Assembly: GCA_003550325.1 (NCBI GenBank) | Contig: QKWP01000245.1 | Location: 57,294-121,293, forward strand | Reading direction: 5' to 3' | DNA: 64,000 nucleotides | Source: Gigaspora rosea | Taxonomy: Eukaryota > Glomeromycota > Glomeromycetes > Diversisporales > Gigasporaceae | Shown: positions 24,301 through 34,890 of the stretch, piece by piece | Numbering within the stretch: the first letter of the stretch is position 1 | How the letters are laid out: every line of letters begins with the position of its first letter | Made by a program: the position numbers and the translations under genes | Notes under the pieces: generated by a model | Told to the model about the DNA's origin: nothing | Databases searched by the model: none | What the model saw: only the letters and a program-made list of their open reading frames with translations

Positions 24301-24890
24301 AGTAAAAAAAGCTACAGAATACCTACGTTCTAAAGTCAATGTTACTGCTAGCCAAACAGATCATGTAGGCTGGATTAAAGAAAAGTAGACTATTAATAAA
24401 AAGAAGGATGTGGTTTGGAGGCTAAAACTTAGGGCACTTCCTTTAAGGTATTGACTAGTACATATCAATCAGGAAGAAAATGGAGAGTGTCCTGCATGCC
24501 CTGGAGAAATACAAACCCTATTACACTTCACCCTGGAGTGTAAAATTAGTAAAATGATATGGTCCAAAGTATACAAACATCTGATAATATCAAATGAGGA
24601 TGGTCCCCCGAAGTCATGGGATGAAATTTTTTCTGCTATGAACATTGAAGAGCCTGCCAAACGTAAAGCAGCTATATGGCTGCATATCACCTGTCTATAT
24701 GAAATCTGGTGTTGGTACACCTAGGTCAAATGGGAACAGAAATGGATACCAGAATCGATACTACCTGATATAGTCCAGATGAGAATTAGTAAGGAGTTAA
24801 AGGTTCTGAAAGCTTTACAAAAGGAGGGACATAACAGTTTAAAGAAGGTAATGAAGTATCTTTATCTGAACTTTCGCAATAGATTTTAGG
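21360..24890 (+). pseudogene. LINE ORF2 relic: endonuclease, reverse transcriptase, zinc finger
   Basis: Endonuclease signals are VKSLNNKQKFQETVTLL (21390), IQETN (21466), LDYIFIDTNY (21950) and NFDHLLVECEL (22016). Reverse transcriptase signals are EILGVIDTLANNKAPVTDGL (22812), the first catalytic aspartate in LLVDQQKAFDRVNH (23210), QEDPLSPLLYILAIELLLKH (23398) and the YADDL box at about 23516. The longest open stretch, 23264-23668, spans the palm. The C-terminal finger CPACPGEIQTLLHFTLEC starts at 24492. Stops and frame changes break every domain, so this copy cannot encode a working enzyme. The QEDP variant replaces the usual QGDP. Confidence 0.85.
22615..22754. mobile_element. hAT-like MITE inserted in LINE ORF2
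   Basis: Ends are inverted copies of TAGAGATGGGCA. Flanks GTCACAAC (22607-22614) and GTTGCAAC (22755-22762) match at 6 of 8 positions. The interior is rich in ATGCATGC/GCGCATG palindromes, unlike the LINE around it. A relative with an exact 8-bp duplication is at 54685-54928. Confidence 0.75.
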
Positions 24891-25050
24891 GCAGGTAAGA
24901 AGGACTTGACCCGGAATAAAGATGTAAATAGTTCGATAGTCTATTTTTATTATAATATAATTTTGTATTAGGTGTCAGTCAGTAAATTATTAATAAAGTA
25001 CGCCTACATGGCGTCCTCTTCGGAGGTTTGTTAAAAAAAAAGAAAAAAAA

Positions 25051-25537
25051 TCTTGTATTATGCGGGAAACATTAAACATTACTATGCTTGTGTAACTGTT
25101 AACAATTTTGAATATTAATCGATATATCGATATTAGGTACTTTAATGTATTATAAAATAACTATTAAATTACTGCGAAGTACCCTGATTGGTACTGGAAA
25201 TCTTTATCCGTACTTTAAATAAAAAGAACTTTGTAGTACTTTTATGGAACTTCAAAGTAACCATAAGGTACGCTACAAATATGGATACGGCAATACTGAA
25301 AAGCTATAGGGTACTGATCCTCTATATTGAATAACCGGGCCAGATGATATGCTAACGCAGGCAGACAATCTTATATTAAAAATCCCGCGCAGGATCACGC
25401 GCGTTGCCCATCACTAGTTTAACATTTTAATCACGAGTTATATAAACAATCAAAAAGCATTAAAGCACAATAACTTGATTATATTGCTATATTAGTTTTA
25501 GCACACTGATCACATTTGAATATAAAGATGATTTTAT
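25051..25537. other. Spacer without a recognised feature
   Basis: AT-rich sequence with several GTAC(T/C)-containing words (GGTACT, AGTACC) at 25130-25320, possibly an eroded repeat. No coding signal. Confidence 0.35.
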
Positions 25538-26085
25538 TGGTTGGTAGATCGACATAAAACTACGAACTGCAAGAATCGCTGAGAAAATTAGTGATTATCA
25601 GATAATCAGGGCGGCAAAAATTCTGACCAAAAATTTACGAAAAAAATGAAAAAATCTAGAAATCAATCATCTAAATATTTGGTGGAATGCAATTTTTCTT
25701 GATATTTGCTAACATATTCGCTATTTTTTATTAATCATGTTTTTATCTATTGCGGAGCAATTGTTCATGTTCTTGCACTTGTACTTGCACCTGCACTTGA
25801 GACCATTATACAAAATGATTTCAAATTCGTGAGACATTTGATTGACTTTCTAGCCCAAAATAGTTTGTAAATATTTGGTAATCAAACAAGTAAATTTGGC
25901 AAATTCACGTTTCACAATTTAGAGAGTTGTTTAAGGGCGTTAAAAAATGATATCATGATTACTCAAAGTTATAATTACTCGACCATGAAATCATCTGTTA
26001 GTTTCCCACGTTTAGGTCACATTTTCCAGATTCAACCAATCAAAAATGTTAAAGCGAACAGACCCAGAATTGAAGTATAGAGATT
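25538..26085. repeat. Dispersed repeat A, copy 2
   Basis: This is the fullest copy of the repeat at 17620-18045: AGATCGACATAAAACTA, GATTATCAGATAATC, a CTTGCACTTG tract, TTTAGGTCACATTTT and an end near GCGAACAGACCCAGAATTGA. Confidence 0.75.
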
Positions 26086-26191
26086 TAATTTTTTCTTATT
26101 AATATTGTTTTTTTTATCTATTACGGAGTAATTGTTCTTGCACTTGCATTTGTTATTGCACTTGTGCTTGTTCTTGAACTTTAAGTTATTA

Positions 26192-26421
26192 ATTGTGACA
26201 GATTAAAATGAAATCAGATTAAAATGAAATATGAATAGTATAAAAAATCTGACAAGCCACCAAAAAAATAAATTTTTTTGGGCACATTTTTAGGGTTAGG
26301 GTTTAAAGTTAGAAGTTAGTTTAGAGTAGAGTTTATATTAAACAAGTATAAGTGGGCTTTAAAAGGTTAAATAGAAACCCATATTTCATTTTAATCCGGT
26401 TTCATTATATTCTGCGACAAT
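26192..26421. mobile_element. MITE with TTAGGG-like tract, copy 1
   Basis: Ends are ATTGTGACAGATTAAAATGA and the inverted counterpart of ATTGTCGCAGA. AAATGAAAT and GGATTAAAATGAAAT-like words repeat inward. The interior has TTAGGGTTAGGGTTTA near 26290. The second copy is 33140-33352, in the other orientation. Confidence 0.7.
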
Positions 26422-26960
26422 AGTTGATGAATTTGGATTGTGATGATCAGTATCGCTGAGAAACATAGTGATTATCAGATAATCTGGTTGACAATAATTC
26501 CGGCCAAAAATTTTTTTAAAAATAGGAAAATTCTAGAATCAACCATCTAAATCTATAGCGGGCTAATAATTTTCTTAGTAATTGGCTAACATATTCACTA
26601 TTTTTTTTATATATCTTTTTAGTTCTTCGAAGCAGTTGTTATTGTTATTGTTATTTTCTTGCACTTGCACTTGCAAGAACAATAACATATTGAGACTATA
26701 TAAAACACTTTCAAATCTATGAAGCATTTAAGCCATTTTTTCGCTAAAATAGGTTGTAATTATTAAGCAATCAAACAACAAAAACAAATTTGGCAAATAA
26801 ACGTTTCACGATTTTAAGAGAGTTGTTTAAGGGCTCGGATCCAAGCACTATCGTGATGGTCGTACCTGGCCTTTTAGCCATCCCTTTTTTTTAGTAATTT
26901 TACTAAATTTGGCAAATATTCGTTTCACATTATAAACGTTTCTTTATTGTGTTAATTTTC
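26408..26960. repeat. Dispersed repeat A, copy 3
   Basis: Shares GATTATCAGATAATCTGG, TTTGGCAAATAAACGTTTCAC and GAGAGTTGTTTAAGGGC with copy 2. It has a GTTATT/CTTGCACTTG tract at 26635-26690. Its left part abuts the MITE at 26192-26421, whose insertion may have split copies 2 and 3. Confidence 0.6.
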
Positions 26961-27717
26961 ATGAGAATCACGGGTTAATCTAATCGACTTTGTTCCTGGA
27001 ATTTCCGACACATTCTGACCCGGAAATTTGGATCCTTCCGTAAAAAATAAGTGAATTCAATTTAATGTTAAAAGTCTCTTATAGAATAAAGAATAATATC
27101 AGATATACAGTAGTACGTCATTATACTTAAATAAATGCAAATAATCGTTTTTAATGGTAATTACGATATTAATGTATGTTACAGAAACTCCGAATTAATT
27201 AATTAAAGTTGACATTAAGGATAAATTTGGTCTGTTTATTTATTTTTGCAAGTTTTTTAATTTCTTGGTGTGTTTTATATAATATATTTATTTAGAGTTA
27301 GCTATAAAATCATTATCATATCATATGGAAAATTAAAGACATTATACTAAACCTAATAAAAACCATTTTAATAGTGAAAGACTTTTTCTTTTTAAGACTG
27401 CCTGACAACATCACAGAGCTTTACTATTGCTCTGCATCGTACAATGTACGTGAGAACGCATTCCGTTACAATCAGGTAGCTGCGCGACGTAGCACATTAA
27501 AACATAACTAAGATATCAATTTTTGAACACAGGTTATTAAATAATCGATTTTTAATAACTGGTTTAAAACATGTTTAACATAATTTAGAATTCACAACGT
27601 ATGTGAAAACTTGCAGCTATAAAAAAATAAGATTTTTGCAACCGCATACCGTTCTTCATACATTTGGTTTCAATCGTTTCTAGTACTGTTGTAATTCAGA
27701 AAAAAGGTTTTGACGTA
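26961..27717. other. Upstream region of the methyltransferase gene
   Basis: No repeat or coding frame is evident. A less AT-rich patch at 27400-27500 stands out from its surroundings and could hold promoter elements, but no specific motif is claimed. Confidence 0.35.
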
Positions 27718-28566
27718 ATGGCTTCTAAATTTTGTGGCATCGTCGAAGAAATTTCAAATTATTATCAGAAAGATTTTACACACACTGCCGTTGAGGAGTA
27801 TACACTGGAAACACTTATCCCTTATGAATCGTTAAAGGGAAAAACCGTGCTAGATCTCGCTTGTCAACTTGGTTTGACTAGTAGATTAGCCGTTAAACTC
27901 GGAGCAGAAAGTGTAATAGGAGTTGATATCTCTCCTAAAATGGTTGATATTGCAAAAAAATTTGAAGAAGAAACTGGTGGTTCAAAAATCAAATATATAG
28001 TAAGAGATGTTGTTGATATAGATAAACTTGGAGAATTTGATGTAGTTTGGGGAATGTTTTTGCTTTTGCATGCTAAAAATATTGATAACCTGAAAAAAAT
28101 GATTCAGGTAGCTTATAATAATCTTAAGGTAAATTTGAAGTTTCATTTCACAACTTAATAAAATTTGATAACTTATTCATAATTTTGATAGTAGCCAGGT
28201 TCCCATTTCATTGCCTTTGTGCTTCAACCTGATGTTGGTGAATCGTGGCCACAAGACAATACACAAATTAAAAAGTACGGGAGGGAAATTAAATTGACAT
28301 CGAACGATGAACCTCATGATGGAGATGAAGTAATTGTAACTTTATATACTAATGATGATGACCAAAAATTTAATATAAACGCTTATTGGTATAGTCGTAA
28401 AACTCTTTTGACATTGTTTGAAGAAACTGGATTTGTGAACGTCAAGTTTCAAAAGCTTCAAGTTAAACCCGAAGACTATGCTAAAAATGGGGAAGAATTT
28501 TGGAGATATATGTTAGAACGCCCTTGCCTTGTCCCTATTACAGCAGAAAAAAAATTAGGCAATTAA
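27718..28566 (+). CDS. Class I SAM-dependent methyltransferase, two exons
   Basis: Exon 1 is 27718-28128 and exon 2 is 28195-28566. They are joined across a 66-bp phase-0 intron (GTAAAT...TAG), giving 260 aa. The start is ATG 27718 (MASKFCGIVEE); the frame is open further upstream to a non-ATG codon at 27664, which is not needed. The Rossmann motif I spans residues 43-56, TVLDLACQLGLTSR, and the acidic motif II spans 66-73, VIGVDISP. The motif IV region is FDVVW (107-111), and the splice recreates LKPGSHFIAFVLQP around residues 136-148. Family members normally have glycine where Q50 stands. The C-terminal half (YWYSRKTLLTLFEETGFVNV) is typical of small-molecule methyltransferases of the UbiE/biotin-synthesis type. 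The substrate cannot be read from sequence, and a cytosolic location is expected, with no signal peptide. No neighbouring gene suggests a pathway. Confidence 0.85.
28129..28194 (+). other. Spliceosomal intron of the methyltransferase gene
   Basis: It has GT at 28129-28130 and AG at 28193-28194, is 66 bp long and lies in phase 0. Reading through instead of splicing gives a stop after 10 codons, whereas splicing restores the conserved KPG turn. Confidence 0.85.
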
Positions 28567-29002
28567 ATTAGTTTAACCATTTTATATCATAATTCATTTC
28601 TATTTTATAGCTAGTTTATATTAACGAAAATAGGAGACTTATCACTCAGCACATAAATCTTAAGACTTGTCATAAATATAAATATGAAGTACACAAACAA
28701 GAGTTATTAAGATTTTTATTTTTTTCTTTTATATAGCTCTTAGTCTCGCTTCGAACAGTTTTTTTACAAATCTAGTTCTCCATTTTTTTTTTTTTTTTTA
28801 AATCATAAACGTTGTTAACAAAAAAAAATCGATTTCAATTTATATTATACTTGTATTAAAATATATTATTATTTTTACAGAATACGTTCGTTTCAAACTA
28901 TAAATTTTTTTTTTTTTACTAAATATTTGCATAATTTTGAAAATTTTGAATTTATGCACATCTTTCGTTCTTGAATTCTAGCGCAACAATCTTATGGAAG
29001 TT
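28567..29002. other. 3' flank of the methyltransferase gene
   Basis: AT-rich sequence with T-runs at about 28781-28799 and 28906-28917. No coding signal. Confidence 0.4.
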
Positions 29003-29261
29003 CCGTAAATTACCGTATACAAGATCCCCATATAGCTAATCCACCATGGATTAGACCCAGAAGTAAACCACAAAATCTATATTAATCAAATGCGATATTT
29101 TTCAAATAGTTAGATTGCCTATTATAAATACAATGTGTGTATGTACTTGAATTTTATCTTTCATTATATAAACTCTCAGGTGTACTAGGTCCGGGTCTAG
29201 TATATGGTTTAAAAATTGGTGGAATGTAACAGACCCGGTCTTGTATACAGTAATTTACGGT
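29003..29261. mobile_element. MITE with CCGTAAATTAC ends
   Basis: Ends are inverted copies of CCGTAAATTAC(C/T)GTATACAAGA. The interior has ACCGGGTCTGTTACATTCCA-like sequence (reverse strand), which also occurs near 52960 and, degraded, near 18375. Confidence 0.7.
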
Positions 29262-31240
29262 ACCTGTGAAGTTGCTACGTATATATGTAGGTTGCTTGGC
29301 GAAGTTTTTGATATGTATTCACACCCCACTTAGCACATGCATTATCCAATAAGATACAGGATTGTCGGAAGAACGGCATGAAATTTTTAATATCACTCTG
29401 TTCCTGGTACTACAGTGCGGGAGCCCTTAAATCAACTAATCATATATAGACGGCCAAATTTTGGGTTGGGTCAGAGCCAATAGAATTGCAGAAATTTTGC
29501 GAATAAAAAAAAAAAACAGAAATATAATATAACAAGACAAAAAAAAACCCTTTAACTTTGAGTTGGAGCAAATAAAATTGCAAAAAAAAAGAAATTTACA
29601 AATAAAAAAACTTAGCATTAATTATTTTTTAAAAATTTTTTAATTTTTTTAAACCTTTTTTTATAATTCCGGCCGGCATTATGGTAATGCTGGCCAAAAT
29701 TATAATGGCCAAATTTTATTGCTATTAATAAATTTAGTTAACTTTAAATAATCTAAAATTTTGTTTATGAAACTACTTTTTATATGTAAAAAAAATTGCT
29801 TGCTAAATTTTACTATATATAAAGCTCTATTTTAATCTCTAACCTTTACCCTTACTCAAATATTAAAGAGATTTAATTTTTATTTAATACAAACTGTTTG
29901 TTTTGTTTATTTTATGCATTGTAGATCACTGGTGATAATCACTACAGGTAATATAAAGTAATTTTTTTAAATAAATATAAATAAAATGCTTTAATATTGT
30001 AAATTGTAATTGATTGTAGTAAAGCTATTAATGCTTGATATTTGTCTAAATTGTTTTGTAATAAAAGTTATAAATAATTTGCAATACAAGATCTAAGTAG
30101 ATTACTAGCAATTCTACTAACTAATTTGAACAACAAACCACAAATAATTTTTTAATATTGTAGTATTGGGATGTTAATAAAGATAAAGATATAGATATTG
30201 AAAAGTTTGATAATTATAATAAGTTGTTTAAAGCAAAAGAAAGCTAAATCTTTAAAAAATATATATATACCAATTTCATATATGTGTAGAGCTAGTTGAG
30301 GCATGATCAATAAAGATAATTTATATATTTGTTTGTTCTGGGTTAAAAAAACTACATTATAATAAAATTATAACTTTAAATTGCATATTATATTATATAG
30401 CAAAAGTAGATACAGAAATAATAGAAAAATAGTTGTTAGAGAAAGAAAATAAAAAATAATAAATTTAGAATTATTAGCAATAATAAAGAAACAACAAACA
30501 AAATAAAAGAGAAAGACTTACCTATTGTGACCCAGTCTGAAAAGTTCAATAATTATAAATTAGGAAGTAGATATAATAATGAAATATATAGAACGAAAAT
30601 ATATTAGTAGTTAAAAATTACAATGAATCTAAAGATAACAATAAGATTTTCAAACTGTATCCCTTAAACTGTCCATTTTAGCAAGCAAATTTGGTTTACA
30701 AAATTTTAAATTTTTAGTATTTGATTTAATTTTGTCATAATTTAATATATTTAAAAAAATTTTATACAATAATATTTGAAAATAAAGAATATAAAATAGG
30801 AATATTTATTTTTATTAATTTATAAAAAAAAAGTAATGCTGTCTATATAATAAAAATATTTAAAATTTTAAAAAAAAAATTGTAAGTGAAATTTTGTCTT
30901 CACTTTTTGACAAACTTTTTATAATTTAATTCCTATATCTATAATCTTAATACAAAAATATAGAATTAGTTTAATAAACAACTTTAATTAGTAAAATTTT
31001 TAAACTTTATAAATAAAATGTTAATTTTAATTAGTAGTAAACCCTTTTTTTTTGAGTCAGGAACATATAAAAATTTGCTAATTTTAAAAAGGGAATAATG
31101 TTATAGTGCTATAGCATTTTAGTGCTATAGTGCTATAGTGCTATGTTTTTTAATAAATTTATTTTGTGTACTCAGGATGGTATATAATCAGTAATCATAG
31201 TGATAATCAGTATTTTTTGGTTTTATTTTTGTATTTCTAT
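29262..31240. other. AT-rich region with eroded repeats, no gene
   Basis: There is a GGCCGGCATTATGGTAATGC patch at 29670-29690, and a right-half MITE-like block (29700-29960) resembling 11100-11330. A palindromic tract of TATAGTGCTATAG words at 31090-31145 recurs at 40806-40850. Frames are short and low-complexity. Confidence 0.4.
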
Positions 31241-32157
31241 TTCAATATTTATTAAAATATTCTTCTCTTTAGGCTGTAGATAATTTCATTATTGGTGTCG
31301 CCGTTCCGGGCATCATCATACTTGGTGTTATGGTTTCTAGCATCGTAGTTCGGGTGTCGTCGTCATTACAAAAGCAATTGTTATTGGAACTAATGGCAGT
31401 GTGTGCAGGTAATTTGTTGTTGATGTCGTCCCTTTGGTGCACTGTTCTAATGTTGTCGCTACTAATATATGGAGTTTTCGATTTTGGTGTTGTGTTTTTT
31501 CACGTCGTCGTTGACGGAATCTAGAGGTCTGACTTGATGAATACTATTCACGGAATATTCACTGAATATTTGAATATTCGAATATATAATTTTTCACTGA
31601 ATGAATATTCGAATATTTAAAATTTCACTAAATATATTCATTGAATATTCATTGAATATAATATATATATAGGGACTGCCTATTTCCACTGTGGTATTTT
31701 GCTATTTTCACCATGTTATATGAAAAGTTACTATTTTTAGATTTTAATATAATATTGTATATTATAATTTAATGATTTTTAATAGGCCCAACTTGATTTA
31801 GGTCACCAAAACAAGACATGTGTAATGTTATATGACATTAGCAGTGTGTAACCAAAAATTATTTTTACGAAAACAATGCACCGGGCCTTTGTATAACATA
31901 CGTGCATATGTCGTGTAACCAGTATATGTACTGTGATTGGATGTTGCTTTGAACCTAGATTTAGGATTAGGGTGGGCCGGAATTATGTCTAACCCGCTGG
32001 GGTATTATCATTATAGTGCCCACAAGCATTAAGCTTAATGCTGCCCAACCCAACCAAAATAAGACTTGTGTAACGTTATACAACATTAGTGGCATGTACC
32101 CAAATTTATTTTTGCAAAATCAGTGCACCGGGCCTTTGTGTAACATAAGTACATATA

Positions 32158-32913
32158 CCGTATGTTGCCGAAAATAAGCTACCTTTTTTTGCCGATTTTT
32201 AACAAAAAAACCATGGGTAGCTTATTTTCGGGTTATTTACTATTTTAAGTAATTTAAAGCACAACAAAGAGGTAGCTTATTTTCGAACACAAAATCTAAC
32301 AAGTAAAATAGATAAATAAATATGCTGTAGACAATAAATAAATATGCTGTAGGCAATAAATAAATATGTTATAAACAATAAATAAACATGCAGAAAAAAA
32401 TCGGGGGTTACTTATAAAATGATCAATTATAACCGCTATATAGTAAAGTCTAAATTTTACTAAGCAAATCGATTATAACCTTGTTCAGCAGATCAAAATA
32501 CGCGTACCCTAAAAATTTCATAAAAATCGGAGAACTTTTTATTATTTGACTTTTAATTTTTACGTTCAACGGTTTTTTTTTTGTAAAAAAAAACCGGTGA
32601 ACGTAAAAATTAAACGTCAAATAATAAAAAGTTTTCCAATTTTTATGAAATTTTTAGGGTACGCGTATTTTGATCTACTGAACAAGGTTACTTATGCGAC
32701 TTTGATCGATTTACTTAGTAAAATTTAGACTTTACTATGTAGCAATGTTTATCGATCGTGGGGGTAGCTTATTTTCGGAACTAAAAATTTTGTTAAATAT
32801 CTTTTGGTGCGACAAAGAGTTGCTTATTTTCAGGTCAAAGGCATTTTGACGTTTTTGGATCAAAACTGGGGGTAGCTTATTTTAGGAGGTAGCTTATTTT
32901 CAGCAATATACGG
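32158..32913. mobile_element. TIR element, nesting level 4
   Basis: Ends are inverted copies of CCGTAT(G/A)TTGC(C/T)GAAAATAAGC, each next to TA. The word GGTAGCTTATTTTCGG-like recurs inside at 32215, 32270, 32765 and 32875. The 60-codon frame at 32546-32728 lies in its central hairpin and is rejected. Confidence 0.8.
32441..32737. repeat. Central hairpin of about 300 bp
   Basis: Two arms of about 140 bp pair across a short loop near 32583. They include TAGTAAAGTCTAAATTTTAC, AAAATACGCGTACCCTAAAA and TTTTTACGTTCA. The pairing is almost complete. Confidence 0.85.
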
Positions 32914-33139
32914 TATTATTTTGAATTCTAAAAATAGAAAATCTTGTGTAATCTAGTGGAAATAGCAAATACCATAGTGAAATAGTAGCCCCCTATATAT
33001 ATATAATTTTATAATTTTATAATTTTATTTTATTTTTTAATAATTTATTTGCAATTTTATTGGCTAATTTAAGTAAGATATTATATAATTTTTAAAATTA
33101 AAATATATTTAATATTCAATGAATATTCAGTGAATATTT

Positions 33140-33352
33140 ATTGTCGCAGATCATAATTTAAAATGAAATCTACATTCTATACTTAACTCGCTAGCCTTCT
33201 AAAACCCATTAATACTTGTTTATTATAATTTTTTTTAAAACTAACCCTAACCCTAAACCCCTAACCCTAAAAAATGTACCCAAAAAAATTTAGTTTTCGA
33301 GATTTTATACTATCATTTCATTTTAATCTGGATTTCATTATGATTTGTCACA
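33140..33352. mobile_element. MITE with telomere-like tract, copy 2
   Basis: This is the opposite-orientation relative of 26192-26421: ATTGTCGCAGATCATAATTT at one end, the complement of ATTTCATTTTAATCTGGATT toward the other, and AACCCTAACCCTAAACCCCT inside. Confidence 0.75.
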
Positions 33353-33960
33353 TTCATTGAATATTTTTAAAATTTTTGAACAATATTCGAATAAAAAAAT
33401 ATTGAACAAATGAATATTTAAACACTTATTTTTTGACCAAGTCAGACCTCTAATGGAATCATCATTAGTGGTGCGTGATGTATTGTTAGTACTGATGTTC
33501 CAGTGGGTTTCCAGTAACTACACTAGTTAGGATAATTACATTGGATTTTGTTGTTCCGGTTCTTGAGGTATTCGTGAAAGTGTAGTTTTTTTTTATTATA
33601 AACACGTTTACAATAACTAACTTTTTTTTCTTTTGATCGTTGCATATCAGTTTTCTGGTGCTATTTGAAGATATAATTGTCGGTCGTTATTGGAGTTATG
33701 AAAAATTTTCAGCATTATTATTGGAGCAGTGTACTTCGTTGCTAGTATTTGTTGTCTTTATTAGAGTCACGAATATTTCGTCATTTGTAGACACTATTTT
33801 TGTTATTTTGTTCGTTAAGTGGTGTCATCATAATATCTTCACAAATAATGATACAATTAATCCGGAATTTAGGGTTAGGGTAAGCGATTGAGTTAGAGGT
33901 TAGGGTTAGAGTTAGAATAAGCAATTTAGTTAGTGGTTAGGGTTAGGTTTAGGGTAGGCT

Positions 33961-34391
33961 TTATATTAATTGTATTTTTTTTCGCAATGATGTAATCAAT
34001 CATTATAATTTTATTAATAAAATTGATCAATCTGATATGCAAATCATGTAATAAAAATTTTTAGTTACGTGATTTATAGTTTTATTATTTTAAAATTTCT
34101 AGTGATATTATAACTTCAGGTTGCCTACTATCATTTACATTATAGTAAGTTAGTAGTATCCAAAAAATTTTGCTTTTTGGTACTCAAGCTAATCTGACAA
34201 TTTGGATTCAGACCTCAGATTGAACCTTTGAAGTATTAATATTATAGCAACAATTACAATCCAAGCAATTTTACTTGGTATATCGGTTAGCAGGTTTTGG
34301 TGATTTCGGGCAAAATTATTTGAGTCAGATTGACTCAGGTTACACAAAATACAAAAATTTTGGCCATTATCAATTCGTTCACAACTCAATA
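33961..34391. other. AT-rich spacer, no gene
   Basis: No repeat boundary is clear. The minus-strand 66-codon frame at 34189-34389 has no recognisable domain and is not called. Confidence 0.35.
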
Positions 34392-34399
34392 TAACTATT

Positions 34400-34679
34400 T
34401 AGGGATTGTGAACTGTTATTCGGTTAACCGCCTATTATCGTTTATTTATTTTATATGGTTAAACGAGTAAACAATTAATCATTTAACGTTTGTTTAATGA
34501 CTCACATAGAGACAAACAAATATACATGTGGTAACAGGCAATTAGCATGTATAAACGATTAATAAGTAATTAAATAGTTATACAATTAAACTGTTAAACG
34601 GTTATATGACGATTACAATTAAATAGTTAAGTGATTATATGATTATACGATCATTATTCATGAGCAGTTCTAAACCCTA
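34400..34679. mobile_element. hAT-like MITE rich in TTAAACG words
   Basis: The left end is TAGGGATTGTGAACTG and the right end, inverted, is TAGGGTTTAGAACTGC. The left flank TAACTATT (34392-34399) matches TAACTGTT at 40746-40753 in 7 of 8 positions, because the adjacent Harbinger-like element separates the right copy. The interior has many GTTAA(A)CGATT-like words. Confidence 0.65.
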
Positions 34680-34890
34680 TAAGGCCACTCCAATTTAAAT
34701 CTATATTTAATATAACCCTCTCTCTAGATTGAGCAAATTATGGGGGGAGTTAAACAACATATATATATATAACTTTTAGATTCAAATTTCACTTTTCATA
34801 TTACTAAAATGAACCCATATAGAAAGATTACCAAAATTAGAGTAGTTGCAAGATACAGTCATGCTAAACCTTGGAACATTATATAAGTTA

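Larger units (their letters stand above)
19730..25050 (+). mobile_element. Non-LTR retrotransposon (LINE), inactive
   Basis: ORF1 carries a CCHC knuckle. ORF2 carries an APE-type endonuclease, a reverse transcriptase and a C-terminal zinc finger. A short 3' tail follows and ends in an A-rich run (about 25033-25050). The order is that of APE-class LINEs. Both ORFs have many stops and frameshifts, and a 140-bp hAT MITE sits in ORF2 at 22615-22754. The 5' boundary is approximate, and no target duplication was found. Confidence 0.85.
31671..32994. mobile_element. TIR element with about 75-bp ends, nesting level 3
   Basis: Ends AGGGACTGCCTATTTCCACT and the inverted AGGGGGCTACTATTTCACTA continue in register through TGGTATTT(T)GCTATTT to CTATTTTTAGA. 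Both sides are flanked by ATATATAT. A direct repeat (31795-31920 and 32042-32156) carries GTGCACCGGGCCTTTGT-like words. Confidence 0.8.
31522..33452. mobile_element. hAT-like element, nesting level 2
   Basis: Ends are exact 15-bp inverted repeats TAGAGGTCTGACTTG. Flanks ACGGAATC (31514-31521) and ATGGAATC (33453-33460) match at 7 of 8 positions. Its own sequence is GAATATTCA(C/T)TGAATATT repeats at 31550-31660, 33110-33139 and 33353-33420. It is interrupted by 31671-32994 and 33140-33352. Confidence 0.8.
31260..33960. mobile_element. GTT/GTC-rich element, split by nested insertions
   Basis: The outer parts 31260-31521 and 33453-33960 share features with the - strand of 2405-3761: a pyrimidine tract ending in TTTAG or TCAG before GGCT(T/G)ATAGATAA, then GTCGCCGTT(A/C)C-like triplet-rich sequence, then TTAGGG-like repeats (33867-33955). 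Ends were not fixed. Frames at 31330-31524 and 33640-33891 are products of the triplet-rich sequence. Confidence 0.5.

Noticed and set aside
28129..28158. Stop codon ending a 164-codon methyltransferase
   Set aside because: The last codons are intron read-through; splicing restores the conserved motif and the C-terminal half.
32546..32728. 60-codon frame
   Set aside because: Lies across the loop of a 300-bp hairpin; no protein features.
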